In this document: piece after piece, positions 48,700 through 56,918 of the stretch | Layout: every line of letters begins with the position of its first letter | How positions within the stretch are numbered: the first letter of the stretch is position 1 | Assembly: GCF_002115805.1 (NCBI RefSeq) | Contig: NZ_JFKC01000014.1 | Location: 1-64,000 of the forward strand | Reading direction: 5' to 3' | Length of the DNA: 64,000 bases | Source: Marivita geojedonensis | GTDB taxonomy: Bacteria > Pseudomonadota > Alphaproteobacteria > Rhodobacterales > Rhodobacteraceae | The notes under the pieces: model-generated | The model's input: the letters and a program-made list of their open reading frames with translations, nothing else | Databases searched by the model: none | Told to the model about the DNA's origin: nothing | Made by a program: the position numbers and the translations under genes

Positions 48700-49977
48700 C
48701 TACTCTCCGGCAAGTTCCGACGTCGCCAGCCCCGGCGCCCCGGCATCGTCCGATCCGCCGGGTGCGGATCCCGCCGCAATGCGTGCGCGGCCCAGCCTCG
48801 GGTGCAATGTTCCCGCCAGCCCCCATGTGCCGACAAGAGCCAGTCCTGCGGCGACAAAGATCCCCGAAAGCGGTGCCGCCAGCAGCACCAGCCATGCTGC
48901 GCCCGGCGTCAGTATGCCCGATACATCGCGGAAGCTGGAATAGATCGCCGACATCTCGGTGCGCTCCGAGGGTTTGACCGCCAGTAGAAACGGCAGACCG
49001 GCTGACACGTCCAGAAGGATCAGGAAAAAGGACCCCGCCATCAGGCAGAGTACCGCAAAGACCGGCACAGCATGGGACAGGCCCGCAATGGCAAACAGCA
49101 GACCGGACATCAGAAAGCCAGTGCGCACCGCCGCCCGAACGGATCTGGTCTGCATGAAGCGGAGCATGAACGGCGTCAGGAACAGCGCCGCGTTCGAGAT
49201 CGACAGGGCGATGCCGCCGAGCTGTTCGCCCAATCCGTTCTCCACCGCATAGATCGGCAGATACACCACATAGACCCACCATCCACAGGACCTGATCACC
49301 GCGAACACCCAGCCTGCGATCAGGCGCGGCTGTGCAAAGAATCTTGGGAAGTATCCAAAGGGGTTGGCAGGCGGACGGTGGCTTCGCGTGATCAGCCGAC
49401 CGTTGCCAAGACGCATGACAAGGAAGATCACCGCCATCGACAGCGCGGCACCCCAGGCGATCAGGAACGGGGCCGGCGTCCACCAGGAATAGAGCAGCAC
49501 CCCAAGCACAGGGCCGACCGTCCACCCGAAAGCGCTGTAGAACAGGCGTGAGGTCTCGAACCGGCCAAGTTCGATCTTGGCAATGTAGTCAAGCACATAG
49601 GCATTGAAACACACAAAGGTCGTGACCGTTGCCATGGCGGTCAGCGCCAGCCCGGCAATGGCGGCGGCCGGATGGCCCGTCGGGGCGATCCCTGCGCCAA
49701 GTGCGAACATCATGGCCCCCGACACATACACCCAGCGCCGGGGAATGAAGCGGATGAGGTACGGCACCAGCAATCCGACCAGCAGTGATGCGATGCCAAC
49801 GGCGAAATACACTTCGGACACCACACCTGCGTCCCCAAGCGCCCGGTACATCACCAGCGGAAAGACCGACACGAGAATGCCCCGCGCAATGGCTTCCGTG
49901 CCCGCCAGAATGGCAAAGCCGCGCACGCTCGGCGCGGGGGCGTGGCGCAGCCATTCGGGAATTCGGCGGTCGTGCAT
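48700..49977 (-). CDS. MFS transporter
   Basis: 425 residues from the ATG at 49977 (MHDRRIPEWLRHAPAPSVRG). About twelve hydrophobic segments follow, with an MFS-like basic loop after the second pair (YLIRFIPRRWVYVSG). The N-terminus is short and cytoplasmic. The C-terminal tail is Ala/Gly-rich. Substrate cannot be told. It is divergent from a second, unrelated-looking MFS gene at 50211. Confidence 0.85.
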   Translation of the reverse strand: MHDRRIPEWLRHAPAPSVRGFAILAGTEAIARGILVSVFPLVMYRALGDAGVVSEVYFAVGIASLLVGLLVPYLIRFIPRRWVYVSGAMMFALGAGIAPTGHPAAAIAGLALTAMATVTTFVCFNAYVLDYIAKIELGRFETSRLFYSAFGWTVGPVLGVLLYSWWTPAPFLIAWGAALSMAVIFLVMRLGNGRLITRSHRPPANPFGYFPRFFAQPRLIAGWVFAVIRSCGWWVYVVYLPIYAVENGLGEQLGGIALSISNAALFLTPFMLRFMQTRSVRAAVRTGFLMSGLLFAIAGLSHAVPVFAVLCLMAGSFFLILLDVSAGLPFLLAVKPSERTEMSAIYSSFRDVSGILTPGAAWLVLLAAPLSGIFVAAGLALVGTWGLAGTLHPRLGRARIAAGSAPGGSDDAGAPGLATSELAGE

Positions 49978-50210
49978 GAAAGGAACCTGGTCTTGGTATC
50001 CCTTCCCAAAACCAGATCCTGCGCATTTGCATTGCCGAAGGCGACCGAATGTCGTTTTCGGACCTGAACACCGCCAGGCACCTGCGCCATCGAGCAGCAA
50101 GACGTCGCCACAGGGACCTATTGCGGCGCTGCAGCACCATGCTGCGCCTGCAAACCACTTATGCTGGACGCATCAGCCTTCACCTGAAAACTCTTATCGG
50201 GAACCGCATC

Positions 50211-51470
50211 ATGCGTCACGTCCTCGGCGGAATTTGGGCCCTTCTGATCGGCATCGTGTTCATCATGCTGGGCAATGGCATGCATTTCACTCTGATCGGT
50301 CTCCGTGGAGGCATCGAAGGGTTTTCGGCCTCCGAACTGGCGATCGTGGCTTCGGGATATTTCCTGGGCTTCCTTTCCGGTGCGCGTATGACTCCGGACC
50401 TGATCCGCAGGGTCGGACACGTCCGCGTCTTTGCAGCACTGGGCAGCTTCATGTCAGCCGGGTTGATCGCTTTTCCGCTGTTCACCGATCCGATTGCATG
50501 GACTCTGCTGCGGATATTGGTCGGGTTCTGCATGTCCGGCATCTACGTGACGGCCGAAAGCTGGCTCAATGCTGCGGCGACGAACGAGACGCGGGGCAAG
50601 GTGTTGTCCGCCTACATGATCGCGCAGACATTGGGAATCATCGGAGCACAGGGCTTGCTCACGCTGGGCGACGCGGCAACGTCGGTTCTGTTTATCGGAG
50701 CGTCGATCCTCGTGTCGGTCTCGTTTGGACCGATCCTGCTTTCGGTGACCCCGACACCGGTCGCTGAGGTGACGCGCCCCATGCCGTTGACAAAACTGTT
50801 TCGAGGGTCGCCTTTGGGCACAGTTGGAATTTTCCTGCTGGGAACGATCTATGCAACGCAATCCGGTATGGGGGCCGTCTACGGCACGCAGATCGGCCTG
50901 ACGGCAGCACAGATCTCTCTGTTCATCGCAATGCTGTTTGGTGGCGCGCTGCTGCTGCAATATCCGATTGGTTGGCTCTCCGACCGCATGGACCGCCGCA
51001 AACTCATCTTCGGCTGCGCTTTGCTGGGGGCAGCCTTCTGTGCGGCCGGTTGGCTCAAAGGGGGCGACCTCTGGCTGTTGATGGGAGCAGCCTTCCTGAC
51101 GGGTGGTGTGACCACCCCGCTCTATGCCCTGATCCTCGCCTATACAAATGATGCTCTGGACCCGGAGGATATGCCAGCAGCCTCGGGCGGCCTTGTCCTT
51201 ACCTTTGGAATCGGAGCGATATTGGGACCGCTCGGCGCGGGCTGGGCCATGGAGCAGATGGGACCAGCTGCGTTCTGGGCCGTCCTAGGAGCAACCTTTG
51301 TCGCGATTGCGCTTTACTCTGCATACCGCATGACGAAACGCGCCGCTTCTCCGGTCGAGGACACCGACAGCTATCTGGGCGTATTGCCAACGGCCTCTCC
51401 GGTGGCCGTCGAAGCGGCTGGCGCATGGGCAGCGGAACAGGGAGAATTGGAACGCGAAACCGAAACATGA
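50211..51470 (+). CDS. MFS transporter, YcaD-like
   Basis: 419 residues from the ATG at 50211. Twelve hydrophobic segments with features of the YcaD-type family: FTLIGLRGGIEGFSASELAI, the loop GARMTPDLIRRVGHVR, the segment ESWLNAAATNETRGKVLSAYMIAQ, and GWLSDRMDRRKLIFGCALLG in the second half. Substrate unknown. The first 160 bases of the frame before the ATG belong to the divergent promoter region. Confidence 0.88.
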   Translation: MRHVLGGIWALLIGIVFIMLGNGMHFTLIGLRGGIEGFSASELAIVASGYFLGFLSGARMTPDLIRRVGHVRVFAALGSFMSAGLIAFPLFTDPIAWTLLRILVGFCMSGIYVTAESWLNAAATNETRGKVLSAYMIAQTLGIIGAQGLLTLGDAATSVLFIGASILVSVSFGPILLSVTPTPVAEVTRPMPLTKLFRGSPLGTVGIFLLGTIYATQSGMGAVYGTQIGLTAAQISLFIAMLFGGALLLQYPIGWLSDRMDRRKLIFGCALLGAAFCAAGWLKGGDLWLLMGAAFLTGGVTTPLYALILAYTNDALDPEDMPAASGGLVLTFGIGAILGPLGAGWAMEQMGPAAFWAVLGATFVAIALYSAYRMTKRAASPVEDTDSYLGVLPTASPVAVEAAGAWAAEQGELERETET

Positions 51471-51743
51471 GTGTTCCCGGTTTTTTGGTCACTGATTGGG
51501 GGAGACGCCGAAAATTGCTTGAGAAATGTCCCGCAATATATTGATAAGTATTTAAATTTTAAAATTATATTTTATCACCTTTACGCCTTCTGCTTCCACG
51601 GCAACGGCAAGAAACCGCTCTAAACCAAAGTTGCAAAGCGCAGGGATCAGACCCCGGACCAATACACTGTAACAGCGTGCACGGGCAGATTGGTGCCATC
51701 GGCCCCGCCTGTTGCGGTGGCTTCAACCCAAGGAGACTGACCC

Positions 51744-51995
51744 ATGACACGCATTCTTGCTCTTGCCCTCGCGCTTGCCCTGCCCGCCACAGCCTTTGCT
51801 TCCAGTGACGATTACGGGCTGACCACCGAACGCATGACCGAGATCCGCACCAAACTGACCGCCGAAGGCTACGAGGTGCGCAAGATCGAAATGGAAGACG
51901 GGATGATCGAGGCTTACGTGCTCAAGGATGGTCAGCGGCTCGAAATCTATCTGGATGCCGCTCTGAACGTCGTACGGACCAAGGTCGATGACTGA
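51744..51995 (+). CDS. Small periplasmic PepSY-domain protein
   Basis: 83 residues. A cleavable signal peptide (RILALALALALPATAFAS) precedes a single PepSY-like unit (MTEIRTKLTAEGYEVRKIEMEDGMIEAYVLKDGQRLEIYLD). PepSY proteins are often found beside cytochrome b or sensor genes. It leads a short run with cytochrome b and a LuxR-type gene. The 270 bases upstream include an AT-rich patch near 51538-51580 and no gene. Confidence 0.88.
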   Translation: MTRILALALALALPATAFASSDDYGLTTERMTEIRTKLTAEGYEVRKIEMEDGMIEAYVLKDGQRLEIYLDAALNVVRTKVDD

Positions 51996-52045
51996 GCCGA
52001 CCGGGCCCGCGTCAGGCGCGCGGGCCCAGCCCATCGGAGGTTGAG

Positions 52046-52585
52046 ATGACACAGCATAAAATCTGGGATCCGTTTGTCCGGATCTTTCACTGGACGCTGG
52101 TGGTCGGGTTTGCCGCGAATGCCCTTTTTGTCGATGACGACAGCAAACTGCACGAATGGCTGGGCTTTGCCATCGTCGGCCTGATCGCCGCGCGGCTCGT
52201 TTGGGGGCTGATCGGCCCGCGTTTTGCCCGCTTCAGCAGTTTCTGGCCCACCCCGGCATCGGTCATTGGCCAATTGTCCGACATTGCGACAGGACGCAAG
52301 CGCCTGCACCTCGGTCATACGCCGCTTGGCGCGTTGATGATCTTCAACCTTCTGGGCACGATCCTGCTGATCGGTCTGACCGGCTGGATGATGACCACCA
52401 ATGCCTATTGGGGGGTCGAGTGGGTTGAAGAAACGCATGAAGCGTTGGTAACGTGGGCCGAAATTTCCATCGTGCTGCACGTGCTGGCCGTGATCTGGGA
52501 AAGTCGCCGCACCGGGGTCAACCTGCCGCGCGCGATGGTCACCGGGATCAAGACCCTGCCGGACGGAGCAAGGACAGACCCGTGA
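52046..52585 (+). CDS. Cytochrome b561-type membrane protein
   Basis: 179 residues with four hydrophobic segments. Heme-ligand histidines are in the expected places: VRIFHWTLVVGFAANALF, LHLGHTPLGALMIFNLLG and ISIVLHVLAVIWESRR. It fits the COG3658-like cytochrome b family that moves electrons across the inner membrane. The GGAGG site at 52036 precedes the ATG. Its stop overlaps the GTG of the LuxR-type gene (GTGA). Confidence 0.9.
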   Translation: MTQHKIWDPFVRIFHWTLVVGFAANALFVDDDSKLHEWLGFAIVGLIAARLVWGLIGPRFARFSSFWPTPASVIGQLSDIATGRKRLHLGHTPLGALMIFNLLGTILLIGLTGWMMTTNAYWGVEWVEETHEALVTWAEISIVLHVLAVIWESRRTGVNLPRAMVTGIKTLPDGARTDP

Positions 52586-53100
52586 GACTGCAAAGCTCTG
52601 CACAACCTGTTTCACTTCTTGTTCTGATCGTCGCGCAGTCCCTCTGCGCGGCGTTCTTTCTGTGGGACGTGGCGGCGGATGGTCTGAGCCTGGGCCTGCT
52701 TGCCTTCGCAACCAGCCATTTCGTCATCGAGCTGCTCGCCGTTCTGGCACTGATTGCGGGTGTCGTGTTCGAAACGCGTTTCCTCATGGATTTGCTGCGC
52801 CGCAAGGCGCATCTGGAAGAACAGCTTGGTCTTGCCGCAGGAGCCTTCCACGACATCGTCGAGGCGCGGTTTGACGGCTGGTCCCTGACTCCGTCTGAAC
52901 GGGACGTGGCGCATTTCACGCTCAAGGGGTTCGGGATCGCGGAAATCGCCGAATTGCGCGGGTCCGCCGAAGGCACGGTGAAGGCTCATCTCAACGCCAT
53001 CTACCGCAAGGCCGGTGTCACCGGGCGCGGCGCCTTTGTCGGGCTTTTCATCGAAGACCTGATGTCCACACCACTGCGCCCACCGGAGGTGGCGGCGTGA
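52582..53100 (+). CDS. Membrane-anchored LuxR-type HTH regulator
   Basis: 172 residues from a GTG at 52582 that overlaps the cytochrome b stop. Two hydrophobic segments (LLVLIVAQSLCAAFFLW; FVIELLAVLALIAGVVF) precede a GerE-type HTH: LTPSERDVAHFTLKGFGIAEIAELRGSAEGTVKAHLNAIYRKAG. A membrane-bound regulator transcribed with a cytochrome b and a PepSY protein suggests response to redox or envelope signals. The targets are unknown. Confidence 0.87.
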   Translation: MRLQSSAQPVSLLVLIVAQSLCAAFFLWDVAADGLSLGLLAFATSHFVIELLAVLALIAGVVFETRFLMDLLRRKAHLEEQLGLAAGAFHDIVEARFDGWSLTPSERDVAHFTLKGFGIAEIAELRGSAEGTVKAHLNAIYRKAGVTGRGAFVGLFIEDLMSTPLRPPEVAA

Positions 53101-53155
53101 CAAGGCCGGGCTGCTCTGGCATTGTGCCGGCACAAGACAGGGGACCAGAACCGCG

Positions 53156-53299
53156 ATGACCAATTCAATCGCCATCGGCTTGGGATTGCTTATCCTTGGC
53201 GGACTCGCGGTGGACGGGTTCCTGACCGGCGGGGATGGCTTCCTGTTTCTTGCCGGAAAAGGGCTCGATCTGCTGGAATGGATCGCCTTCTGGCGCTGA
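53156..53299 (+). CDS. 47-residue membrane protein upstream of gap
   Basis: ATG 53156 opens a 47-residue frame: a hydrophobic N-terminal helix (IAIGLGLLILGGLAVDGFL) and an aromatic C-terminus (LDLLEWIAFWR). This form recurs in Rhodobacterales as a tiny membrane protein, sometimes mislabelled after the neighbouring gap gene. It has no obvious strong ribosome site (GGGGACC 9 bases upstream). The function is unknown. Confidence 0.65.
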   Translation: MTNSIAIGLGLLILGGLAVDGFLTGGDGFLFLAGKGLDLLEWIAFWR

Positions 53300-53344
53300 T
53301 CCGCTTTGTAAGGCCAATCCGTCCGCATCGATGACTTGGATCGC

Positions 53345-53382
53345 TTGACAGGCTAGCCTCGTTCTGATTGTTAGCGTTAACA
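53345..53382 (+). promoter_or_regulatory. Promoter and LacI-type operator of second gap
   Basis: TTGACA (53345-53350) is followed after 17 bases by TTGTTA (53368-53373), a plausible sigma-70 promoter. The -10 overlaps the palindrome TGTTAGCGTTAACA (53369-53382), which fits the LacI-family operator form TGnnAnCGnTnnCA. Binding there would block the promoter. The CceR regulator of Rhodobacter central carbon metabolism uses this type of site; that identification is inferred. Confidence 0.65.
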
Positions 53383-53425
53383 CAACTGGTCGGCATCCCC
53401 TGTCGGAACGAACAAGGAGTCTCAC

Positions 53426-54427
53426 ATGAGCACCAAAGTTGCCATCAACGGATTTGGCCGCATCGGCCGCAACGTCCTCCGCGCCATCATCGAGTCCGGC
53501 CGCACCGATATCGAGGTGGTGGCAATCAACGATCTGGGGCCGGTCGAGACCAATGCCCATCTGCTGCAATATGACAGCGTACATGGCCGTTTCCCGGTCG
53601 AGGTGACGACCTCGGAAGACACGATCGACGTGGGCCGTGGCCCGATCAAGGTGACCGCGATCCGCAACCCGGCCGACCTGCCATGGTCGGATGTGGACGT
53701 TGTTCTGGAATGCACCGGCATTTTCACCAGCAAAGAAGCGTGCCAGGCGCATCTCGACAACGGGTCCAGCCGCGTGCTGATCTCGGCCCCCGGCAAAGAC
53801 GCCGACAAGACCATCGTTTACGGCGTCAACCATGACAGCCTGACAGCGGACGACATCGTCGTGTCGAACGCGTCGTGCACGACGAACTGCCTTGCACCTG
53901 TTGCCTATGCACTGAACGAAGCCATCGGGATCGAGCGTGGCTTCATGACCACGATCCACTCCTACACCGGCGACCAGCCGACGCTGGACACGATGCACAA
54001 GGATCTCTACCGCGCGCGCGCAGCCGCACTGAGCATGATCCCGACCTCCACCGGCGCCGCCAAGGCCGTGGGTCTGGTGCTGCCGGAACTCAATGGAAAG
54101 CTCGACGGCGTGGCCATCCGTGTCCCGACGCCGAACGTATCGGTCGTGGACCTCACATTCACCGCGTCGCGCGACACCTCTGTGGACGAGATCAACGATG
54201 CGATCCGCACCGCGGCCAATGGCAAGCTGAAGGGCATCCTTGGATACACCGACAAGAAGCTTGTGTCGTCGGATTTCAACCACGATCCGCACTCGTCGAT
54301 TTTCCACACCGACCAGACCAAGGTGATGGACGGCAACATGGTCCGGATCCTGAGCTGGTACGACAATGAATGGGGCTTCTCCAACCGCATGGCGGACACG
54401 GCCGTTGCGATGGGCAAGCTGATCTGA
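53426..54427 (+). CDS. gap: Glyceraldehyde-3-phosphate dehydrogenase, copy 2
   Basis: 333 residues from ATG 53426 with AAGGAG upstream. Rossmann start [20 protein letters not shown] with [15 protein letters not shown] (Asp after the second strand, fitting NAD use). Catalytic Cys in [15 protein letters not shown]; His in [16 protein letters not shown]-terminal [15 protein letters not shown]. Controlled by the operator at 53369 and closed by a strong terminator. With copy 1 and tkt, it forms the window's central-carbon set. Confidence 0.96.
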   Translation: MSTKVAINGFGRIGRNVLRAIIESGRTDIEVVAINDLGPVETNAHLLQYDSVHGRFPVEVTTSEDTIDVGRGPIKVTAIRNPADLPWSDVDVVLECTGIFTSKEACQAHLDNGSSRVLISAPGKDADKTIVYGVNHDSLTADDIVVSNASCTTNCLAPVAYALNEAIGIERGFMTTIHSYTGDQPTLDTMHKDLYRARAAALSMIPTSTGAAKAVGLVLPELNGKLDGVAIRVPTPNVSVVDLTFTASRDTSVDEINDAIRTAANGKLKGILGYTDKKLVSSDFNHDPHSSIFHTDQTKVMDGNMVRILSWYDNEWGFSNRMADTAVAMGKLI

Positions 54428-54453
54428 TCCAGTTTTTACCAACTGGTAAAATG

Positions 54454-54486
54454 AAAAGGCCGGGCGGATTTGCCCGGCCTTTTTCA
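54454..54486 (+). terminator. Intrinsic terminator after second gap
   Basis: AAAAGGCCGGGC (54454-54465) pairs with GCCCGGCC plus T-run (54472-54484). A smaller inverted repeat TTTACCA/TGGTAAA precedes it at about 54434-54450. Confidence 0.92.
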
Positions 54487-54628
54487 TTAACGAGCCCTGC
54501 ATTTCCTGCAAGGCGGCCTTTCCACTCTGTCAGTTGTTCTGCGGTGCAGCATGTCTATCTTCAATCCTGTAGCTGGTAGCGCAAACAAGCCGCTTGCACA
54601 GGACCATAGAGCAAGGAAAGGACGTATC

Positions 54629-54793
54629 ATGGCCCATCTCATGTCTTCCATGCGGGACCGTCTTCAAAAGCGGGCCGCGTACAATCGCACTGTCTGGGAA
54701 ATCCGCACGATGCCGCTCGATGTGGCACTGGACCTGGACATCTATCCGGGTGATGCGGAAAAGATCGCAAGCAAGGCCATCTACGGCAACTGA
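54629..54793 (+). CDS. DUF1127-like small protein
   Basis: 54 residues from the ATG at 54629 with AAGGAAAGGA upstream; an earlier ATG at 54551 would add a poorly coded stretch. The C-terminal motif NRTVWEIRTMPLDVALDLDIYPGDAEKIASKAIYG is the DUF1127-like pattern of small basic regulatory proteins in Rhodobacterales, linked in other alphaproteobacteria to phosphate and carbon-nitrogen control and RNA turnover. An intrinsic terminator follows. Confidence 0.8.
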   Translation: MAHLMSSMRDRLQKRAAYNRTVWEIRTMPLDVALDLDIYPGDAEKIASKAIYGN

Positions 54794-54817
54794 GCGATCA
54801 CTTCACGAAGTTTGGCA

Positions 54818-54843
54818 AGCCGCGCTGACATGCGCGGCTTTTG
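54818..54843. terminator. Bidirectional terminator, small gene/coaD
   Basis: AGCCGCGC (54818-54825) pairs with GCGCGGCT (54832-54839), followed by TTTTG. It lies just before the coaD stop at 54844 and can also serve the minus strand. Confidence 0.75.
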
Positions 54844-55344
54844 TCATTTCTGGCGGTTGAACCGTGCCAGAAGCTCTCGCTGGACCGGAGCGGTCACGAA
54901 TTTCGAAACATCACCACCCAGTCTGGCAATCTCTTTCACCAGTTTCGAGGCAATCGCCTGATGCCGCGCCTCTGCCATGAGGAACACGGTCTCGACGCTG
55001 TCGTCCAACGCGCGGTTCATGCCAACCATCTGGAATTCGTATTCGAAATCCGCCACCGCGCGCAGACCGCGCACGATGAGCGTTGCACCCACATCATGCG
55101 CACAGTCGATCAGCAGGTTCTCGAACGGATGCACGACAATCTCGATGCCGGTCTGCTCGGACAGCGAAACACATTCCGCTTCGATCATCGCCACCCGCTC
55201 TTCCAGCGAAAACAGAGGCCCCTTGTCGCGATTGATGGCCACGCCGATGACAAGCCGATCCACCAACGCAGAGGCGCGGCGGATGATGTCGATATGGCCC
55301 ATGGTGATCGGGTCAAATGTCCCGGGGTAAAGACCGATGCGCAT
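54844..55344 (-). CDS. coaD: Phosphopantetheine adenylyltransferase
   Basis: 166 residues from the ATG at 55344 (MRIGLYPGTFDPITMGHIDI). CoaD adds AMP to 4'-phosphopantetheine in coenzyme A synthesis. The nucleotidyltransferase TxGH site (TMGHIDII), LIVRGLRAVADFEYEFQM and the C-terminal ISST-equivalent region (ASKLVKEIARLGGDVSKFV) are all present. No linked CoA genes in view. Confidence 0.96.
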   Translation of the reverse strand: MRIGLYPGTFDPITMGHIDIIRRASALVDRLVIGVAINRDKGPLFSLEERVAMIEAECVSLSEQTGIEIVVHPFENLLIDCAHDVGATLIVRGLRAVADFEYEFQMVGMNRALDDSVETVFLMAEARHQAIASKLVKEIARLGGDVSKFVTAPVQRELLARFNRQK

Positions 55345-55425
55345 GGGCAGTCTCCGGAGTATCGTCAGGTTGCGCCTGTCTGGCACCAAAGAGGGCCGGA
55401 GTTCAAGTCGAAGTCATCACGGGGC

Positions 55426-55860
55426 TCAATGCCCCATGATCATGCCTTCCAGCGCGTTGCGCTCCATTGCCAGTTCGTTGAGCCGCGCCTTGACCACGTC
55501 GCCCAGTGTCACCAGACCGACCATCTTGCCGTCCTCGACCACCGGCATGTGGCGGAACCGGCCTTCAGTCATCTTGCCAAGAATTTCATCCGCGTCGTCA
55601 TTGCGGCCACAGGTGACAAGCTGCGATGTCATATAGCTGTCCACCGTGTCCGACAGGCAGGTTGCGCCGCGATTGGCCAGTTCGCGCACGATGTCGCGTT
55701 CGGAAAGAATTCCCAGGGCGGATTCACCGTCATTCGACACAACCACTGTCCCGATGCGCTTTTCCGCAAGGATCTTGGCGGCTTCAGAGATCGTGGTCCC
55801 GGATTTCACGGTCACAACGGCGTCCGTCGCCTTGCTTTTCAGAATGTGGTGAACTTGCAT
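55426..55860 (-). CDS. CBS-domain pair protein
   Basis: 144 residues made of two CBS modules: KSATDAVVTVKSGTTISEAA to SALGILSERDIVREL, then TVDSYMTSQLVTCGRNDDAD to MVGLVTLGDVVKARL. Such stand-alone pairs bind adenosine nucleotides and often control other enzymes; the partner is unknown. A good GGAGGAGA site precedes the ATG at 55860. A short C-terminal helix ends the protein. Confidence 0.92.
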   Translation of the reverse strand: MQVHHILKSKATDAVVTVKSGTTISEAAKILAEKRIGTVVVSNDGESALGILSERDIVRELANRGATCLSDTVDSYMTSQLVTCGRNDDADEILGKMTEGRFRHMPVVEDGKMVGLVTLGDVVKARLNELAMERNALEGMIMGH

Positions 55861-55914
55861 GGTCTCTCCTCCGGTCCCTGTTCCCTTTCAGCGTCCCCAC
55901 TGTCCCCGGTTCTG

Positions 55915-56817
55915 TCAAGTGTTTGAAAGTAGCGACTCCAATCGCGCGACCTCTGCGCGGACGCCCTGCACCAGTGCCGCGGCAAACCGCGTGATCCGAT
56001 CAAGGCGTCGGTCCTCGGCATGGCGGACAAGGTAAAAGCTGCGGGTGAAGGACAAGGCGTCTGTCAGAACCCGCGTCACACCCGGCGCAAAGGGCAGCGC
56101 GAAGTCATGTGCAATGCCGATGCCGCCATGATGTCGCAGCAGGTGAACCTGAACCGACGCGGAGTTCGACGCCAGTGCCACGCGGTCCAGACCCAGGTCG
56201 CTGAGATAATCCAGTTCCTTGTCGAAAATCATGTCCGGGATGTAGCCGACGATCCGGTGATCCCGCAGATCTGCGACAGACGTGAGCGGAGGTCGCGTGG
56301 ACAGGTAGGTTTTGCTGGCCGCGAGGTGGAGTTTGTAATCGGTGATGCGCTGATAGGACAGGCGCGATGCAGTGGGTGGGCTGACGGTGATCGCCATGTC
56401 CGCCTCGCGCCGCGACAGGTTCACAACGCGCGGCAAGGCCACGATCTGCAGATCGAGATCGGGATTCGCCTTGGAGAGATCGGCAAACACCCGCGGCAGC
56501 ACGAAATTCGCGCAGCCATCCGGCGCGCCAATACGGATCTGTCCGGTCAGGGTTCCCGCCTCGCCGGTGAGGACGGATTGCGCACCCTGCATCGCCTGTT
56601 CGGCGCGTTCGGCGTGGTCGATCAGGCGGGTGCCTGCCTCGGTCAGGGTGTATCCCTGAGGCCCTTTGACGAACAACGCCTGTCCCAGCGACTCTTCCAG
56701 CCGGGCCACCCGTCGTCCGACGGTGGCCGGATCCATGCGCAGCGCCCTGCCCGCGCCGGACAGCGTGTCGTGGCGCGCGACAGACAGGAAAATACGCAGG
56801 TCATCCCAGCTTTGCAC
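55915..56817 (-). CDS. LysR-type regulator, probable mmsA regulator
   Basis: 300 residues from a GTG at 56817 with AAAGG seven bases upstream; a longer frame starting with TTG at 56841 would run over the operator repeat. The N-terminal HTH (DDLRIFLSVARHDTLSGAGR, then TVGRRVARLEESLGQALF) and the substrate-binding domain (GTLTGQIRIGAPDGCANFVL) are intact. It is divergent from mmsA, and two TTGCA/TGCAA inverted repeats lie between the genes, fitting direct control of valine-degradation genes. The inducer is unknown. Confidence 0.9.
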   Translation of the reverse strand: MQSWDDLRIFLSVARHDTLSGAGRALRMDPATVGRRVARLEESLGQALFVKGPQGYTLTEAGTRLIDHAERAEQAMQGAQSVLTGEAGTLTGQIRIGAPDGCANFVLPRVFADLSKANPDLDLQIVALPRVVNLSRREADMAITVSPPTASRLSYQRITDYKLHLAASKTYLSTRPPLTSVADLRDHRIVGYIPDMIFDKELDYLSDLGLDRVALASNSASVQVHLLRHHGGIGIAHDFALPFAPGVTRVLTDALSFTRSFYLVRHAEDRRLDRITRFAAALVQGVRAEVARLESLLSNT

Positions 56818-56827
56818 GTCCAAACCT

Positions 56828-56884
56828 TTGCATTTTTGCAAAACCCATTTGGGATATTGCCTCTTTGATCAGCATTTTTGCAAG
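56828..56884. promoter_or_regulatory. Twin operator-like repeats between LysR gene and mmsA
   Basis: The 12-mer GCATTTTTGCAA occurs at 56830-56841 and 56872-56883, exactly 42 bases apart, about four helical turns. The first is part of TTGCATTTTTGCAA, an inverted TTGCA/TGCAA pair. Spacing and position fit cooperative binding by the divergent LysR-type regulator. Confidence 0.6.
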
Positions 56885-56918
56885 ACTAAGATGCCGCCAA
56901 CCAGACGAGGAGGATTCC

